Shown: positions 12,378-24,871, counted from the first letter of the stretch. The stretch is 64,000 bases of DNA from Symbiodinium microadriaticum (GCA_001939145.1 LSRX01000163.1:453444-517443); one strand, 5' to 3'. The notes: generated by a model not told the origin, from the letters alone. A program made the numbers and translations.

Positions 12378-14072
12378 CTTCAAGAGATTCCTTTTATGGA
12401 CACCTGGCGGCTTTTCGAAGTCCTGTGTGAGCATCTCAAAGGATGTGGTTGCCGACCGCACCTGAAGATTTCTCACAGTGCAAGGTCATGCCGGCACAGT
12501 TGCAAGCATAGTACGGGAAGAAGAACCCAAAGCTTCGAAAAACTTTTACTACGCCTCTCGATTCTCAGACCCCTACCTACATGCAGAGGAAGAGTCTGGG
12601 GATTGATGTGTACATGCTGATCCCAATCATAGCGCGCAACTCCTGAATTGAACACAAATCCGAGCGAAAAAAAGCTGGTACAATGTTGCCGAAGAATGCT
12701 CCGGGGCACCGATGCACCACCGAAGCCCCATCCTGCTCTCAGCATCTTCGTGTCCTCACGTCTTAGCTTGGAATTTTCAGGGGGGTCTGGATTTAACAAG
12801 GACGTTACACTTTGCAAGGGACTTTTTAGGGTTGTATAAGGGGACTCTAGGGTTGGACGATTCCTACCTCATGCCAAACCCAAACTTTAATCATCATGCA
12901 GCACCCACAAGACCGTCGCGTCTGGTAGGATTGTGGGATCCATACATCCCTTGGCATGCGCTGCTATTGACCGGGACCCCACAGTTGACACATTTCCCAC
13001 GAATCTCTCATGCACGCAGCGGCGACATTTAATGTCATAATCCAAGCGACCACCGTGCCTGGATCCATGGTGTGAAAGCTGAGCCTGGCTATGGTTTTTT
13101 GGGTCTGGGACGTAGGGACAGATGGCCCCCTTGAAGCGTTGCACCGCGAGACGAACAGTACTCTCAGGTGAAAAAAGCAAAGGCACTTGCAGTCCTACTC
13201 AAGTTGTCTGCTCGGGTACAGGTGTACCCGGTGAGGCTTTAGACCGCCACCGTGCGCTCATGGCAATCATAGCCATGCCGGGGCGCAACGCAACCTAAAA
13301 CCTTAAGTCCACCTTTCATCCACCGAAGGTCGGCAACAGCTCCGAAAAATTAACATTCGCCTTGGTGGATCCCCGTAGCGCGCATCGAGCTCCATGGTGA
13401 TCATGGCATCCTGGGTTTTTACCCGCCCGCTTCGCGCCCTGGGTTTAGGATTTCAGCGCTCGTACTCGGGCAATCCAGGCGAGGCATGTGGTCTTAAGTC
13501 GGCAAAGTGAATCAAACTGACGGACAGGGAGAGCGTTCACAACAAAGTGCCTACAGATAGCAAGAGGATTTGCAGCTACGCGGGACCACAGCATGGGGGC
13601 GTGCCAAGTGACAGACTTAGGGAACCCAATCAAGGTTGATGAGAACGGGATGTTGTAGGTAACACTGTGATCCTCTGTGATTCCTCACGAATCTTGCCAG
13701 GCCATTGGCCACATGCGCCAACACAGCCATGACAGCAAGTAAAATGAGCAATAGACATCATAAACCGAAGGAGCCCAAGTAGACATCCACCTAGAGGGCA
13801 TAAATAGTATGCTAATAGGCATCGAATTAAGGCGAGCCGCTCAGTCGCATTCACATATCGAAATTAACCCCTTAGAACTAGAAGTGCTTACAGATGCTCT
13901 TGACAAACGTAGTGCAGCTCACGTACTTTCTTCATCAGCCCGTTGCTTTATGAGCTGCCGTTCAAGTTTCTCGACGACGACTGCGGCGGCGGCCACATTC
14001 CTTTGCTGTACGTCCGTCTCGTTGCCCAGACACGCGCGGGCTATTGCCGGGAATCACCGCTTGCAAACCTAC
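12378..14072. other. No gene recognised
   Basis: A minus frame at 13445-13633 (GFPKSVTWHAPMLWSRVAAN and on) is protein-like but has no clear splice borders. Nothing else seen. Confidence 0.35.
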
Positions 14073-14299
14073 GTCATTTGCACAGTTGATTCTTCCTCGT
14101 CGCCCAGTGGGTTGGTGAGCCTCAAAGCCATCGACCGTGGAGACGACTTTGTTCGACCAGGCATCCATTCCACATCCAGGCGAACAAGATCATGCAGATC
14201 ATGCATTTGCGGGTGTTCCCCATGCGCCAAATTCCACATCACACACTTGCAGGCCAATTGCCGCTCATTGCTTGTATCTTTTCCAATAGGACGGTACAA
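14073..14299 (-). CDS. Possible exon (unrecognised)
   Basis: Minus-strand open block that includes CVMWNLAHGEHPQMHDLHDL and ends in DEEESTVQM at a good donor (ATGAC before GTAGGT). The upstream border is not fixed. Composition is protein-like, but the other strand is open too, so this is weak. Confidence 0.22.
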
Positions 14300-17200
14300 A
14301 AGCGAGGCCTTTGCAGCCCGTTGTTCTCATCTGCAAGCAGGCGGTTGATAGTTGTACCATGCTAGTTGCACATTCCAATTACGAATTAACTTGTGTCGGC
14401 GCCACATGCTGTCTGTCTCCAGACCGGTCAGAGTCGCAGCTTCTCATATGCCAGGGAAAACCAAAGGTGCTGCGGCCCAGAAAGGTTTCCTCTTTGTAGG
14501 ATTTTGCATCTTCAAGCATGCAAACCTTGGACTATTGTCATGAAGAGACGCCTAAACATGTCTAACAGTCCAAAAGTCCGATGGGTTCAGATCAACTTGC
14601 ACGCACACCTCTCGTAAACGCACGGGCCTCCTTCGTTTCTGACCCTCCACCCTTAACTTATAAAATGTAATTCTCTTGTAGATCCCTTATGCAACCCTCG
14701 AAACCTCATGGCCGAACCCAAATAATACTAACAAACAGGCCGAGAGCTCACTTTCAGGGGCTTCAAAGCTCTCTGTGTCTGGGCTCAGGGTTAGAGGTCG
14801 GCCGTAATCAAGCCAAATCCATAACCCTAAACTTCCTTATCGACACACGGCCTTGCACCCTAAGCCCCTAGAGCCTGAACTTTTGGAAGGCTGTAAGGGC
14901 CCTTGTTCGACTTTAATGACTTTAAGAGGACCCTCGACGAATCTTGTTCTAAGCCTCAAAAACAGTCTTAAACCCTGAAGCCCTAAACCCCAAAGCCTTT
15001 ATTGCACTGCAGAAAAGCCAAGCGGCACAAAGCTTGCTTAGCTCGTAGGCCCGGTGGTCGGACCTAGCGGGTTCTGTTTCCAGGGCCTAGCACGGATTTG
15101 TGTTTTGGTATGTAATGTATGTAATGTATGCAATGTATGTATTACAATGCACACAGACTCACTCGGTGAATAATGGATGGATTCACAGGTTGATAGATCG
15201 ACTGGCACTCGCACAAGGCAGACAAAGCCTCAAGGCGAAATGTCTCAGAAAACATCTGGCTTCCGGGTCAGGGCCTTGATAATATAGATCGCAAGAGATA
15301 TAGAATTGGTGTTATTAAGCTATTATTATGATTATTGTTACTTGATTATCATGAGTACTATCACTACTATATATTGTCTCCTCATCAAGTGGCAACTGAG
15401 GGTCTCACCAGTGCTTCTCGCATTGCAAGTCGGACAAAGCCTTGGGAGTTTTTGGGAATGTAGGCGGCTACTCGGCAAATGGAGTTTATGCTCTCATAAC
15501 TCGGACAAGGTCGGCGTGACACAGTCACGAGCTTCCTTGCCGGATGGGGATTAGGGTTTCGACACTCGCACTGGGGTTTAGGCAGTTAGGGTTTCGACAC
15601 TCACACTCGCGCACAGCAGGCAAGGCTCGACATGGTTCAGTCTCCACTAAGCGGGTTGGGCCCGAGGACCACAGGACCCACAACTCTAAGCACCACAAAA
15701 AACCTGACCCAAACCACAACCCGTAAAATACCACCCAACAGCAATAAGTGCATACACCTGCCCAACTCGAGCATGGGCAGCCGAAGGCATTACTTCGGCC
15801 CCTGTTTCAAAACAGTCAATGCATGCTACTCTCTGCTGCCACACGCATGCACTCCTCAGCAGAAACTCACTTCCCATGCACCCCATGCTTGAATGCTTCA
15901 TGTATTCAGACTGTGTAAGTATACTGATTTCCATGCAGTAAATTCCCCATGCACTGCGAAAGGTATCACAAAAAGCCAGTGACCTCCCCAGATCGACATA
16001 TAGCCTTGCCACAATTTCCAGTCCATCGCTTGCAGTCTGCAAATATCGTCAACGTTTAATTCAGCGTGCAGGTGCCCAAAGTGTCACATGCACCCGCTCC
16101 CATTCCACCATGCAGAGTGCACCATCAGTAGTTCAACACAGAATCCGATGCACCACGCATTCTTAAAGCCACACCGGAGAGTTCGTCATTCAGGGAAGCA
16201 GCCCCTCCATAAATTCCATGCAGAAAGTGGGCAGAAACACCCATGTAGCTTGCATTTGGCAACCGACAGGATATCAGAATTCTGGGTTGACGTATGCTCT
16301 CATCACCGTCTCGCAGCGAAGCGCCCACCGTGCCCAAGCAATAGTCCACGTGCAGAAACCACTGAATGCGTACGCGAAGGCACATGTGTCGGAAAACATC
16401 CTCAACCGTGTCCGCATTTTGGACGGATTAGTTTCATTTACTGACTTTTGGCCGTGCAATGCCGAGCATGAGAGACCCAACGCTTCTAAAATCCTAGACT
16501 TGTAAACCCCAAGCTCCATAGCTCTTCTGCAATCGGGACCCTACCGAAAGATTGCGGTTCTGGGAGTTACACATACTGAAAGCTGTCAGCCCTATACTCC
16601 TATACGCTGCACATCAGACTCTAAGACTAGCCCCCATGAAAGGAATACCCTCCACCGGAAACCACAAGAAAACGCCCCGGACTGTAGCCTTCAAACAGGA
16701 AGAACATTTGAGGGAAACACCCTCAAGTCCTAAACCTCTGGTCCTGAGGGGACGACATCCCGAGAGCCAGCGGAAATCGAGGAAGTAATCAGGACCCGGC
16801 CTGACCATATAATATAATGTATTATATTATCTTGTCTTCTAATGTCATATATTATATAGTATTATGTCCAACAACAGTTTCAGGTTAAGGGTCTCGACTC
16901 GCGCACTCGCACGGGGTAAGCGGAGGGTTTAGGATGCAGGGCTCGAGCGGCTCCGGAATGTTAGCTTCGTTCTTTCGGGTTTAGGGGCAGTGATACTATG
17001 GTATTGTGGCGGCCTGAATGATTGGACTATGGTTTTGGGGAGCAAATGGTATTTAAAGCAACCCTCAGGACCTGTTACTTTGCTCAAGCTTAAACATGAT
17101 GTTCAGCTTAGGGTCTGCGGTGCATCTTGACATCTGCCACACCCCTATTTGTTGTTTAGGATCATCCGCCCCGTCATGCACACTTGAAGATCAAAAGTCA

Positions 17201-17553
17201 ACCATCTCTCAGGAGATTGGAGCTAGTGCAGAAGAGATAGCTCGTCAGCGAACATATAGTACAGTGCCAACGAAGGAAAAAAGTGCCTGTGCAAAGGCAT
17301 CAGCCTCTCGACTGTTTTGTGGGAAGCGAAATCCAATGAGCAGGTCATCAGACCCACATATAGGTCGTGTTGCAAAGAACAGGCCGAACACGAGAAAGCG
17401 ATTCTAAAGCGATCTGCTCTGAAGCTCCTTCTGCTACCTTGTTGTGAAGCAAAGAAGCATCAGCTTCTGTTGTAGGGTACCAGCCTTTGGTTTCCATCGA
17501 GAGTCGATCCACACAGCTAGCTGGCCTCGTCTCTAAACTATGGATTTTTGCAC
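14300..17553. other. No gene recognised with confidence
   Basis: A small minus exon is possible near 15990-16044 (TASDGLEIVARLYVDLGR after a TTTGCAG acceptor). TGCATG-type motifs are frequent from 15760 to 16400, and short palindromic AT runs occur at 16808-16865. The active-site exon of the downstream dehydrogenase might lie at 17440-17530 but could not be proved. Confidence 0.35.
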
Positions 17554-18001
17554 GAAACTGCGAAACACAGCGGCGCTGTTCAGAAGCTGCAGACCAAGGC
17601 CTGCCCCTGATGCCCGGACGTTTTCCAGCAGCAGGGAGGTGAGCAAGAAGGGGGCAAGGACGTTCACAGCAAGCCTGGCCCATGGCTTCCACGGATTTCA
17701 CTCCAGGGGCCCTGTGCACTGAGTCGGACAACCGGGGTCCCCGGCGAATACTCGTTACCCTCAGCCGTGACCTTCCGTGTGCCAGTGTAGTCCCCCGCAA
17801 AAGTACCTTCGCGATGGCAGCAATTGGATATGCCAGAGACCCCGACAGACCATGGCTTGGCTCGGCAATGCTTAGTTTCTCTTCCAATGAGCAAAGGACT
17901 GTCAGAAGCGACATTCCGGAAGTCAGCACGCTCTGCCTGCGTTGTTGAGCAGGCCGTGGACTACCTGAGCACGCAGGTTTCGGAACTCGGACCAGCGGCA
18001 A
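17554..18001 (-). CDS. Short-chain dehydrogenase/reductase (SDR), three exons (partial)
   Basis: SDR enzymes are NAD(P)-dependent oxidoreductases with a Rossmann fold. Exon A (about 18001-17937) gives SEFRNLRAQVVHGLLNNA; exon B (17806-17746) gives TFAGDYTGTRKVTAEGNEY; exon C (17674-17554) gives LAVNVLAPFLLTSLLLENVR, then SAAVFRSF. Joining A to B restores the family's NNAG motif across the junction, and joining B to C gives NEYSLAVNVLAPFLL, matching the SDR helix that carries the conserved asparagine. Both introns have GC donors (GCAG before GCAGAG, ATTC before GCCGGG) and AG|G acceptors, and phases agree (1, then 2). The cofactor-binding TGxxxGIG exon and the YxxxK active-site exon were not found; a frame with RLSMETKGWYPTTE at 17440-17510 might be related but lacks a proper YxxxK. 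The 652-bp open frame on this strand is a different, non-coding reading. Confidence 0.65.
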
Positions 18002-19429
18002 CTGCTAGCAGCCAGCTCGCACGGTCAAGTCAACAAAATGCACGTGGCATACTTTATGATTTATATAGGGTTAAACCAAGCTCACGGGCAGCTTCTCCAA
18101 TCACCATATGTAAGGATGTAGAACACAACACTTGGTCTTGCGAGTCAGGTTGCCGGGAACTGCTTCGAAACCTCCTCACCAAGCCTCTTCGAGACGGCTG
18201 GTCCGGAAGCACAATGCACTCGGAAGAATCAAGGCTTAGAAAACTCATGCATGGCATACCAAGGCCACGCACGTTCAATGAAGGCAACACATACATGCGA
18301 AACATGCAGATTCATGCCAATCTACGTAGATAGATGTGTACATACATGGGGACATCACATGTGCACATCAACTGCTGAATCGCCCTTTGTGTCTCAGATA
18401 TGTCAACGAGCACTCTTGGAAATAGGCCGAAGATCACTCGAACAAGGTTTCGTTCGCAGACGCCTGTCTTTAGCAAATCCAATACCACCCATAACAACCT
18501 TTAACCAAAGCTCTACACATGCTTGATTGCGATCTGACTCTTAGCCTCTACTGAGACTCTACTGACACCACCTTGAGCTAGGAATCTTCGATGCACCAAC
18601 TTCCCGCCCACCGTCCGCACTGCAAGCCATCGGCCGAAGGGCACCCCCGATCTTTGGTTCTACATGCGCTCAAAATAGCAGCTACGGTCATAATTAGAAC
18701 AGAGCTAGCACTTGTGATTTATCATAATTATAGTTGGGGACTACTGCTGTCGCTCCTGATCACAACTCCGAGAACCCATAACGCAGTCCTCTCACGTCAA
18801 ACGCGGGTTGTTCTCAACTTGTGAGCATCTTCGGAGCCTGAATATGTAGAATAGGAGTTTTCGGAATAGCACCGTACTCCCTAAGCCCTCAACCCTAAAT
18901 ACTAAATCCTCCAACCGAAACTATGACTAAGGCGCTATGTTGCAATGACTACAATGTTGGCTCCGTGCCTCCGGACCTCCGAAGTCAGGCTCAAGTCTGC
19001 AACCTGAAGTATAAATGCCCTTTGTGCTACTCAAGGGCTTCCTAATTTCAGGGTGTTGCAAGGTCTACAAAAGGGGCTGGGGCTGAGGGGTTGGCGTTGA
19101 AGGCTTCGGGTTTAAATCTCGCCTCGCACCCGCACGAAACTGGCAAGGTGTCACAGATCAGGGCTTCGGGTTGCAGGGTGTGCCACGTCTGCGGGTTCAT
19201 GCATTTCCGGCTTGAGGGCTCCAGGTTCTACGTAGGACAAACCTTCAAACCGTGTCTTCTTCTACATCACCACGGCAGTCTCCCCACCCAAAATGCTGGA
19301 TCTCTGAAGGTTGGGAACTTCCGGACTCCTGCCTTAGACTTCTTGGCGCATAGAAGCCGAAATGATTTCAGCGGGCTTCGGGTTTTGATACTGGACATGA
19401 CTATATCACAAATCTCTGTAATGTGTGGA
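18002..19429. other. No gene recognised
   Basis: The N-terminal SDR exons should lie here. A short frame VIGEAARELG near 18060-18100 resembles an SDR cofactor-binding helix, but I could not join it in phase. Confidence 0.35.
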
Positions 19430-19465
19430 TGCATATATATATATATATATATGTATATGTATGTG

Positions 19466-19513
<48 letters not shown>

Positions 19514-19545
19514 TGTGTATATATATATATATATATGTTTCCACA
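19430..19545. repeat. (TA)n/(TATG)n compound microsatellite
   Basis: Alternating TA, TATG and TG blocks. Confidence 0.9.
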
Positions 19546-19791
19546 ATACTGTATATGCATATAAGCATACATATACGTATGTATGCTTATTAAGCATGCA
19601 TTTATACATATAAAACTACATAGATACATGTTTATACCCACACAACTTTTACAAGACATATGTACAAACAATTACATAAGTATATGCACATATATGTATA
19701 TATGCATTTTGCTGCATATACTTCAAGATCTTCAGGCCTCAGCCAGATTATCAGAAAGAAGCCCTGGAGACGAGGATTCCTGTCCAGGGCC

Positions 19792-19963
19792 CAAGCCCAC
19801 AACAGCGACTACTGCTGCTACTGCCACAACAACAACTACAACTGCAACTGCAACTGCAACTGCAACAACAACAACAATACCTACCTACCTACCTACCTAC
19901 CTACCTACCTACCTAACTAACTGACTGACTGACTGACTGACTGACTGACTGACTGACTGACTG

Positions 19964-19995
<32 letters not shown>

Positions 19996-20093
19996 CTACT
20001 TTTTCTACTACTGCTACTGCTACTGCTACTGCTACTGCTACTGCTACTGCCACTGCTACTGCCACTGCTACTGCCACTACTACTACTACTACT

Positions 20094-20125
<32 letters not shown>

Positions 20126-20195
20126 TGCGACTACTGCTACTTCTGCTACTTCTGCTGCTGTTGCTGCTGCTGCTGCTGCGGCGGCTACTGCTGCA
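19792..20195. repeat. Compound microsatellite array
   Basis: Successive blocks of CAACTG, CTAC, TGAC, TAAC, TGCTAC, ACG and GCT repeats over about 400 bp. Each block drifts into the next by single-base changes, which suggests stepwise birth of new repeat units. Confidence 0.9.
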
Positions 20196-20436
20196 ACTGC
20201 TCTCTGCTATTGCTTATCCCCCTACTGCTGCTGCCGCAGGTGCCAGCACTCTTGCTACAAGTACTGCTAACACCGCTCCTGTTCCTTCTGCTGCTCTACG
20301 CCTGTCTCAGGTTCAACTTGGGATCCTCACAGGGATCGGTTTCGAACCTTCAGCTGGAGCACCCGTACAAGCCAAAGTGCACGCAATTGCCGCTGAATGT
20401 TTGTTTGCCCTTGGGTCAGCGCCAATAGCCCATTAC

Positions 20437-20614
20437 CTGTGAAATCTTGCTTGGCGAAAACAGAAAAATGCCATAACAACTCTGTCGAAAACCCGGTGCA
20501 CAACGGGCAGGTGGCGAAGCCATGGACTTTAGCTCCAAACTTCTGCAGGGATTTGACCAATGACTCCTCGGACTCTCGAACGGTGTGGACACGGTTGGAG
20601 GCGCCAGGATGTCT
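20437..20614 (-). CDS. Probable exon (unrecognised)
   Basis: Minus-strand block of 59 codons plus one base, between an acceptor (GCAACAG) and a strong donor (TTCACAG before GTAATG). It contains VHTVRESEESLVKSLQKFGA and, later, FATCPLCTGFSTELLWHFSV. Balanced composition and a good donor favour a real exon. The CPLC pair might bind metal or form a disulphide. Family unknown. Confidence 0.4.
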
Positions 20615-20719
20615 CTGTTGCTTATGTTCCAGGATGGACCCGGTCAAAGGTTCCATAAGGGAGATTTGAGGCCTAACATAAGACTTTAGCGTCGGTTGAA
20701 GGGATACTTTTTATTCCCT

Positions 20720-20800
20720 GAGCCCAGAAGCACAGAATTCGAACCCGCACCATCCCTGGCCGCACATAAGACTGCCACGCTCCCAACCACAAAGCGGGCT
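20720..20800 (-). mobile_element. tRNA-related (SINE-like) unit 3
   Basis: Read on the minus strand, this 81-nt block has AGCCC at the start and GGGCT at the end that can pair, a box A-like segment (GGTTGGGAGCGTGG) and a near-perfect box B (GGTTCGAATTC). Internal stems are poor, so it is not a functional tRNA gene; a SINE head or decayed tRNA is more likely. Confidence 0.4.
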
Positions 20801-21689
20801 TCGCGGGTGTCAGATATCGAACTCTAATCACAAAGTCTTTGTTGTTACAGCCCCCGAGCGCTGCCTGAAGCCTCTCGTGCTTTGGACACTTCGAGAAGCT
20901 CATTCACGAGCTTCTCCCACGACGACGTTCCGTCTATCGATTCCCTACAGCACTGCACTGCAGTCGCCGACCAAAGGCCTTGGCACCGCCACCGCTAAGC
21001 AAACTCTGATTGATAAAGCACCTTCTTTCAAGGGGGTTACTCTTGTGGGGTCGGGGCTATGGACCCTTTTGGCAATGATTGAGACCCTACGGCCCTGCAG
21101 AACGCAAACACTTAGCCCCGCGTCGTTTAGGGGGACCTCTCGGCTCGCGTGGTCCACTTCGTTTCAGGTTTCGAGCCCCCTAAACCCTAAACCTTAAGGA
21201 CCTGCATCCTGACGTCCTGAAATCTGAGTCAAGGCCAAGTCTCGACCTTGCTCGGGTCGCGCCCATGAACAATAAGGGTGCAGCGCTCCTGCAACAAAGC
21301 TGGATGGAAAGTTGCCAGGGTTTGAACACAGAGGGGTTCAATTCGGTTGAATTTAGCCCTAGATTCTCCCACCTTTCTTGGGACCGGTAGTTCGTGGTTA
21401 GGATCCTACCCGACAAAAAGAATATTCAGAGACTTGTGCTACAATCGAGGTTACTTGTACTGTAGCAGCCTGACCAGAATGGGTGTAGTTGGTTCTTGGC
21501 ACTTTTCTGTTGCTGTGGTCCTTCTGTTTTGGAAGCCCTGTAACACTTTTGACACACCCTGTCTGCAAAAAAGGAAGAAGTCTAATCTCCTCTATACTTG
21601 ACACGAAATTTCTCTGCTTTCCTGGCAAAAACATGGACAACCAACCTCACAACAAGATCGGGGATCGGGTCGGAAATTGGATCGAATCG
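20801..21689. other. No gene recognised
   Basis: Includes an interstitial CCCTAAACCCTAAACC at about 21178-21195. Open frames on both strands have no splice support. Confidence 0.4.
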
Positions 21690-21762
21690 ATCGGACCGGC
21701 GCCGGAGTTGAGCCCACACCTAACTGCTTAAGAGTTAAGAGCTTATCCGCTTGACCAACCAA
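21640..21762 (-). mobile_element. tRNA-related (SINE-like) unit 1
   Basis: On the minus strand a perfect box A (TGGTCAAGCGG, 21747-21757) lies 33 bp before a box B-like GGCTCAACTCC (21703-21714). It is followed by a GATCGATTCGATCC-type tail. The layout is that of a pol III promoter in a tRNA-derived SINE. A similar unit lies at 22100 in the opposite orientation with a similar tail. Confidence 0.45.
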
Positions 21763-21865
21763 ACTTATGGCCAAAAGCCCAACACGCTACCCAACCAGAC
21801 AGAAAGGGAAGAGATTGGCAGGTTCCAGGGCGGGGAGGGGAAAGGGCAGGGGAAGTCGCACGCGT

Positions 21866-22073
21866 CTAAATCCGCTGTCGTTTGAGATATCTCCTCCTGC
21901 ACAATGTCTCCGGTTTTGGGTGCTGGAAAGGACGATGATTTCGGGTCCTAATTTTCCTACTTGCAGGCAATTTCAAACGACAGTGGTTTTGAGTGGGTTC
22001 TACGGGATTGTCGCCTAAATCCGCTGTCGTTTGAAATATCTCCTCCTGCACAATGTCTCCGGTTTTGGGTGCT
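21866..22073. repeat. 59-bp direct repeat pair
   Basis: Copies at 21866-21924 and 22015-22073 differ by one base (CTGTCGTTTGAGATATCTCC against the A version). A short inverted copy of the same core (TTTCAAACGACAG) lies between them near 21971. The pair sits between two oppositely oriented SINE-like units. Confidence 0.85.
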
Positions 22074-22099
22074 TTCTATCGCTACTTCGAGGCAAGGTT

Positions 22100-22240
22100 A
22101 GGTTGGACTGACGGTTAAGCCCTTACGTGCACACCCCAGCGTGCTGGGCTCAATTCCCGAATCGGTGGGTCGCATCAGATCGCCGGGAATCGGGTCGGCT
22201 AGATCGGTATCGATCGGATCGAATCGGGCAGGGCATGAAA
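22100..22240 (+). mobile_element. tRNA-related (SINE-like) unit 2
   Basis: Box A-like TGGACTGACGG (22104-22114, two mismatches to consensus) and box B-like GGCTCAATTCC (22147-22157), followed by a GATCGGATCGAATCGG tail like that of unit 1. Confidence 0.4.
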
Positions 22241-23835
22241 AACGGGCAAAATCTTTGGTGCCTGAAATGCGCGCTCTGAACGTCTACATTGCAAAAAAAA
22301 AGAATTCCGATTCTTCCACGTCGTCATAGGACGACCTCAGATGGCTTTATCTCTGCCATGAACCTCGATTTCCTCCGCATGCTCGAAGGACAGCACCTAA
22401 ACCGCCACCCCCCAAGCTCCTTCGCAAGCAGCTCGGCCGTGAACTCGCCAATGCCCGACGTCGCCCCTGTGACGAAGAAGACGCGGTCTTCAAGCTTCGC
22501 CATGGCACTGGAAAGATCTACTAAAGAAGCCTAATAATTGCTAATGCGGTTCCCGATTATAACTATAGTGAAAAGGAGCCCAAAACCCTATTTTAATTAT
22601 TAAGGCGCCTACATTAGTTGTGTAATACGGGGGCCATTAATAATCAGAGTAGGGTTTGGGGCACAGTGTCAGAGTTTAGATACAATGAGGAACCCTCAGT
22701 GACAATGGTGCCGACCCCGATGTTGCTAAAGAGAGCTTGACGGCCGCAGCATGTAGCGATGGATTGCATGATGTCGTCTCCAGATCACAGCAGGCTGCTC
22801 TGTGTCTGTAATTTGGGATTGTCTGCAGGGCTGCAGGCTGCGAAGAATAGCAGAAGAACGCTGGCAACAGCTGGTAACCTTAAGCCAAGCACAGTCTGGC
22901 CCTTTGCTACTTGTAGTAATAGGTGAAAACTTAATAACTAAGTGCAAGCGCTACATGCACAACTGTTTCACCAAGCCCTGTACAGCGATTGGTTTTGCTG
23001 CTTCTACGACTATCACTGTTGCAAGTTTGTTCTTCACTTGCACCAATATTCTTCAGGTTCCCACTTGCATTGCAATCATTTATTTCTTCGTACTGGCCCC
23101 TCTGCAATCGTAGTACGATATGCTCCGACCATGCTCTATTGCAAAGCCTCCCTGCTCCCCATGCCTCGAAGCCTTCGATGCGACGCTGGAAGGGATTGCC
23201 TTCCCAATCCACAGCCTCACAGAGGGTACCATAAGAGTTACCGAAAGGGGTACTGTAAGGGTTACTATAATGTTTAATATAAGGGGTGCTATAAGAGCTA
23301 CTGAGGGCAGTGGCAGCTAGCCGACATGTGCGCAGATCAAGCCTAAATGGATAATTGTGGGATTTCTGAATTCCCAATAATTGATGCCGAGTGACTTATC
23401 ATAGTTAGTTAGTAGGAGATCGTATTCCTCACTGGCCTCTGATTTACTACAGCATCCAAACAAACCCAAACCCTGTTGAAACATGAAAGCCGCTGCAGTA
23501 AACGGGAGGGAAAGCCTCCACACCACCGGGATCTACGTCGAGGTGGTTTCGACCAGGTCAATCGCTGAGGTCTACACACAGTACTAATATTACAGGATTT
23601 GATACTTCGCGGGAGGAAGGGTGCATGTACGTGTTACACATAGGGGCTAAAACGGGACACCTACAGCAATCACGAGCTCAGTTCTAGACATTCCCCAAGA
23701 CGCAAGACAGAAGTGAGCCAGTGCACTGTAACGACTGGAAAAAGGGGTTTTCGTGGTGCCAGACTATAGTCAAATGAAACATGAAACCTTCAAGGAAACA
23801 AGTACTAGTTTTGCGAATGTTACTAATAATTCAAG
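22241..23835. other. No gene recognised
   Basis: No exon with clear borders. Short GTTACYRTAAGGG-type near-repeats occur at 23225-23300. Confidence 0.35.
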
Positions 23836-24448
23836 CCTCAAAACGTATTCGAACTTCTCGTCATCCAGAAAATGCAATCTCATGATCTGTCGCTTGAGAA
23901 CAGGCCCAAGCACAAGTCAAGAACCTTCAACCAGTTCAGTAATGCTGTACAGTGTGGCAATATCATCGACATGCACCGTTTCTACCAAACGTTGAGGTGC
24001 AGCCTTGATCTTGACAGAACCGCGGCAACAATGCAGGTAACTTGCGGCCAGAACTTGCCTGGACAATGACTGTGATTTGCGATAGAACCCAAGTCGGATG
24101 TCTTACGGTAAACCACGAAGCATGAAGAGGAAGCTCGGTCAAAAGGTTGGAGGTGGCATTGAACTGAAATTGAGTTTCGATGGAAAGCAGCATGAAACCC
24201 CTTGCGGCTCTCCGTCTCCTAGGGCTTTCAAAGTGGATGGTGCTCATCAACACATCAAGAACAAGAAACTCCAAGTGACAGTCATATCATCACATCAGAG
24301 AAGGCCCATTAACCCCCCCCCCCTCCCGCCCTCCACACGAGGATGCTCTCACGCCAATTTTGCACGTAAGCTTCAGATGCGGACAGATGGGCGATGCTTT
24401 GGCCCTATTATCAATGCCTTGTCCGGATTGCAGGATCCAAGCATGAGC
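23836..24448 (+). CDS. Unrecognised gene, three exons (partial)
   Basis: Three plus-strand exons, all phase 0. Exon 23836-24036 has 67 codons, beginning PQNVFELLVIQKMQSHD and including CGNIIDMHRFYQTLRCSLDL, with donor GTAACT. Exon 24146-24274 begins VGGGIELKLSFDGKQHE and ends HIKNKKLQ, donor GTGACA. Exon 24377-24448 is MRTDGRCFGPIINALSGLQD plus PSMS, with acceptor CTTCAG and donor GTAACA. The consistent phase and lysine/asparagine/histidine-rich soluble composition make a real gene likely, although the second block is also open on the minus strand. I recognise no domain. Start and stop are not identified. Confidence 0.5.
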
Positions 24449-24745
24449 GTAACAAGCTTTCTGGATGTATTCCTAACTGTATTAAAATATGCTACAATTT
24501 ACCATAACACACTACATACTAGCAATACGATAATGAAGTAAACTTAACTAAGTTATACTACTACACTATGATAACACTCAGGAGTAATCTTACAAAGGCA
24601 TTAAAGTGAGGCGACCTGGCGCCCGGTGGCCGACAGGCCGGCGTGTCCCCACTGACCCATCATGGCTAACCCGATAGTGACTATGGCCAGATCCAACCGA
24701 ATCTGCAAGCGATACCGGTTGAGAAGCCGAAGGCGAACATCCTAC

Positions 24746-24871
24746 AGAAGCGGAAGCGACGAAATGGTTGCGCAAGAAAGTCTGCAAGAAGAGCCACCAA
24801 CGGCTGTAGCAGTGCTTCAGCTCCTCAGCCTTCAAGACGTTACGATCCAGTTGATACTCACCGGTAGACAC
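24746..24871 (-). CDS. Probable exon (unrecognised)
   Basis: Exactly 42 codons, phase 0 at both ends, between the acceptor TCAGAG (followed by G) and the donor GTAGGA. It begins VSTGEYQLDRNVLKAEELKH and continues CYSRWWLFLQTFLRNHF, a mixed amphipathic and aromatic segment that could be membrane-associated. No family recognised. It converges on the plus-strand gene at 23.8-24.4 kb. Confidence 0.4.

Noticed and set aside
17348..18001. Minus-strand open frame of 217 codons
   Set aside because: Another frame spliced with GC donors gives a recognisable SDR; the long frame has no family resemblance and arginine/proline-rich composition.
21178..21195. True telomere
   Set aside because: The CCCTAAA motifs here and elsewhere are only two or three units long and interstitial.
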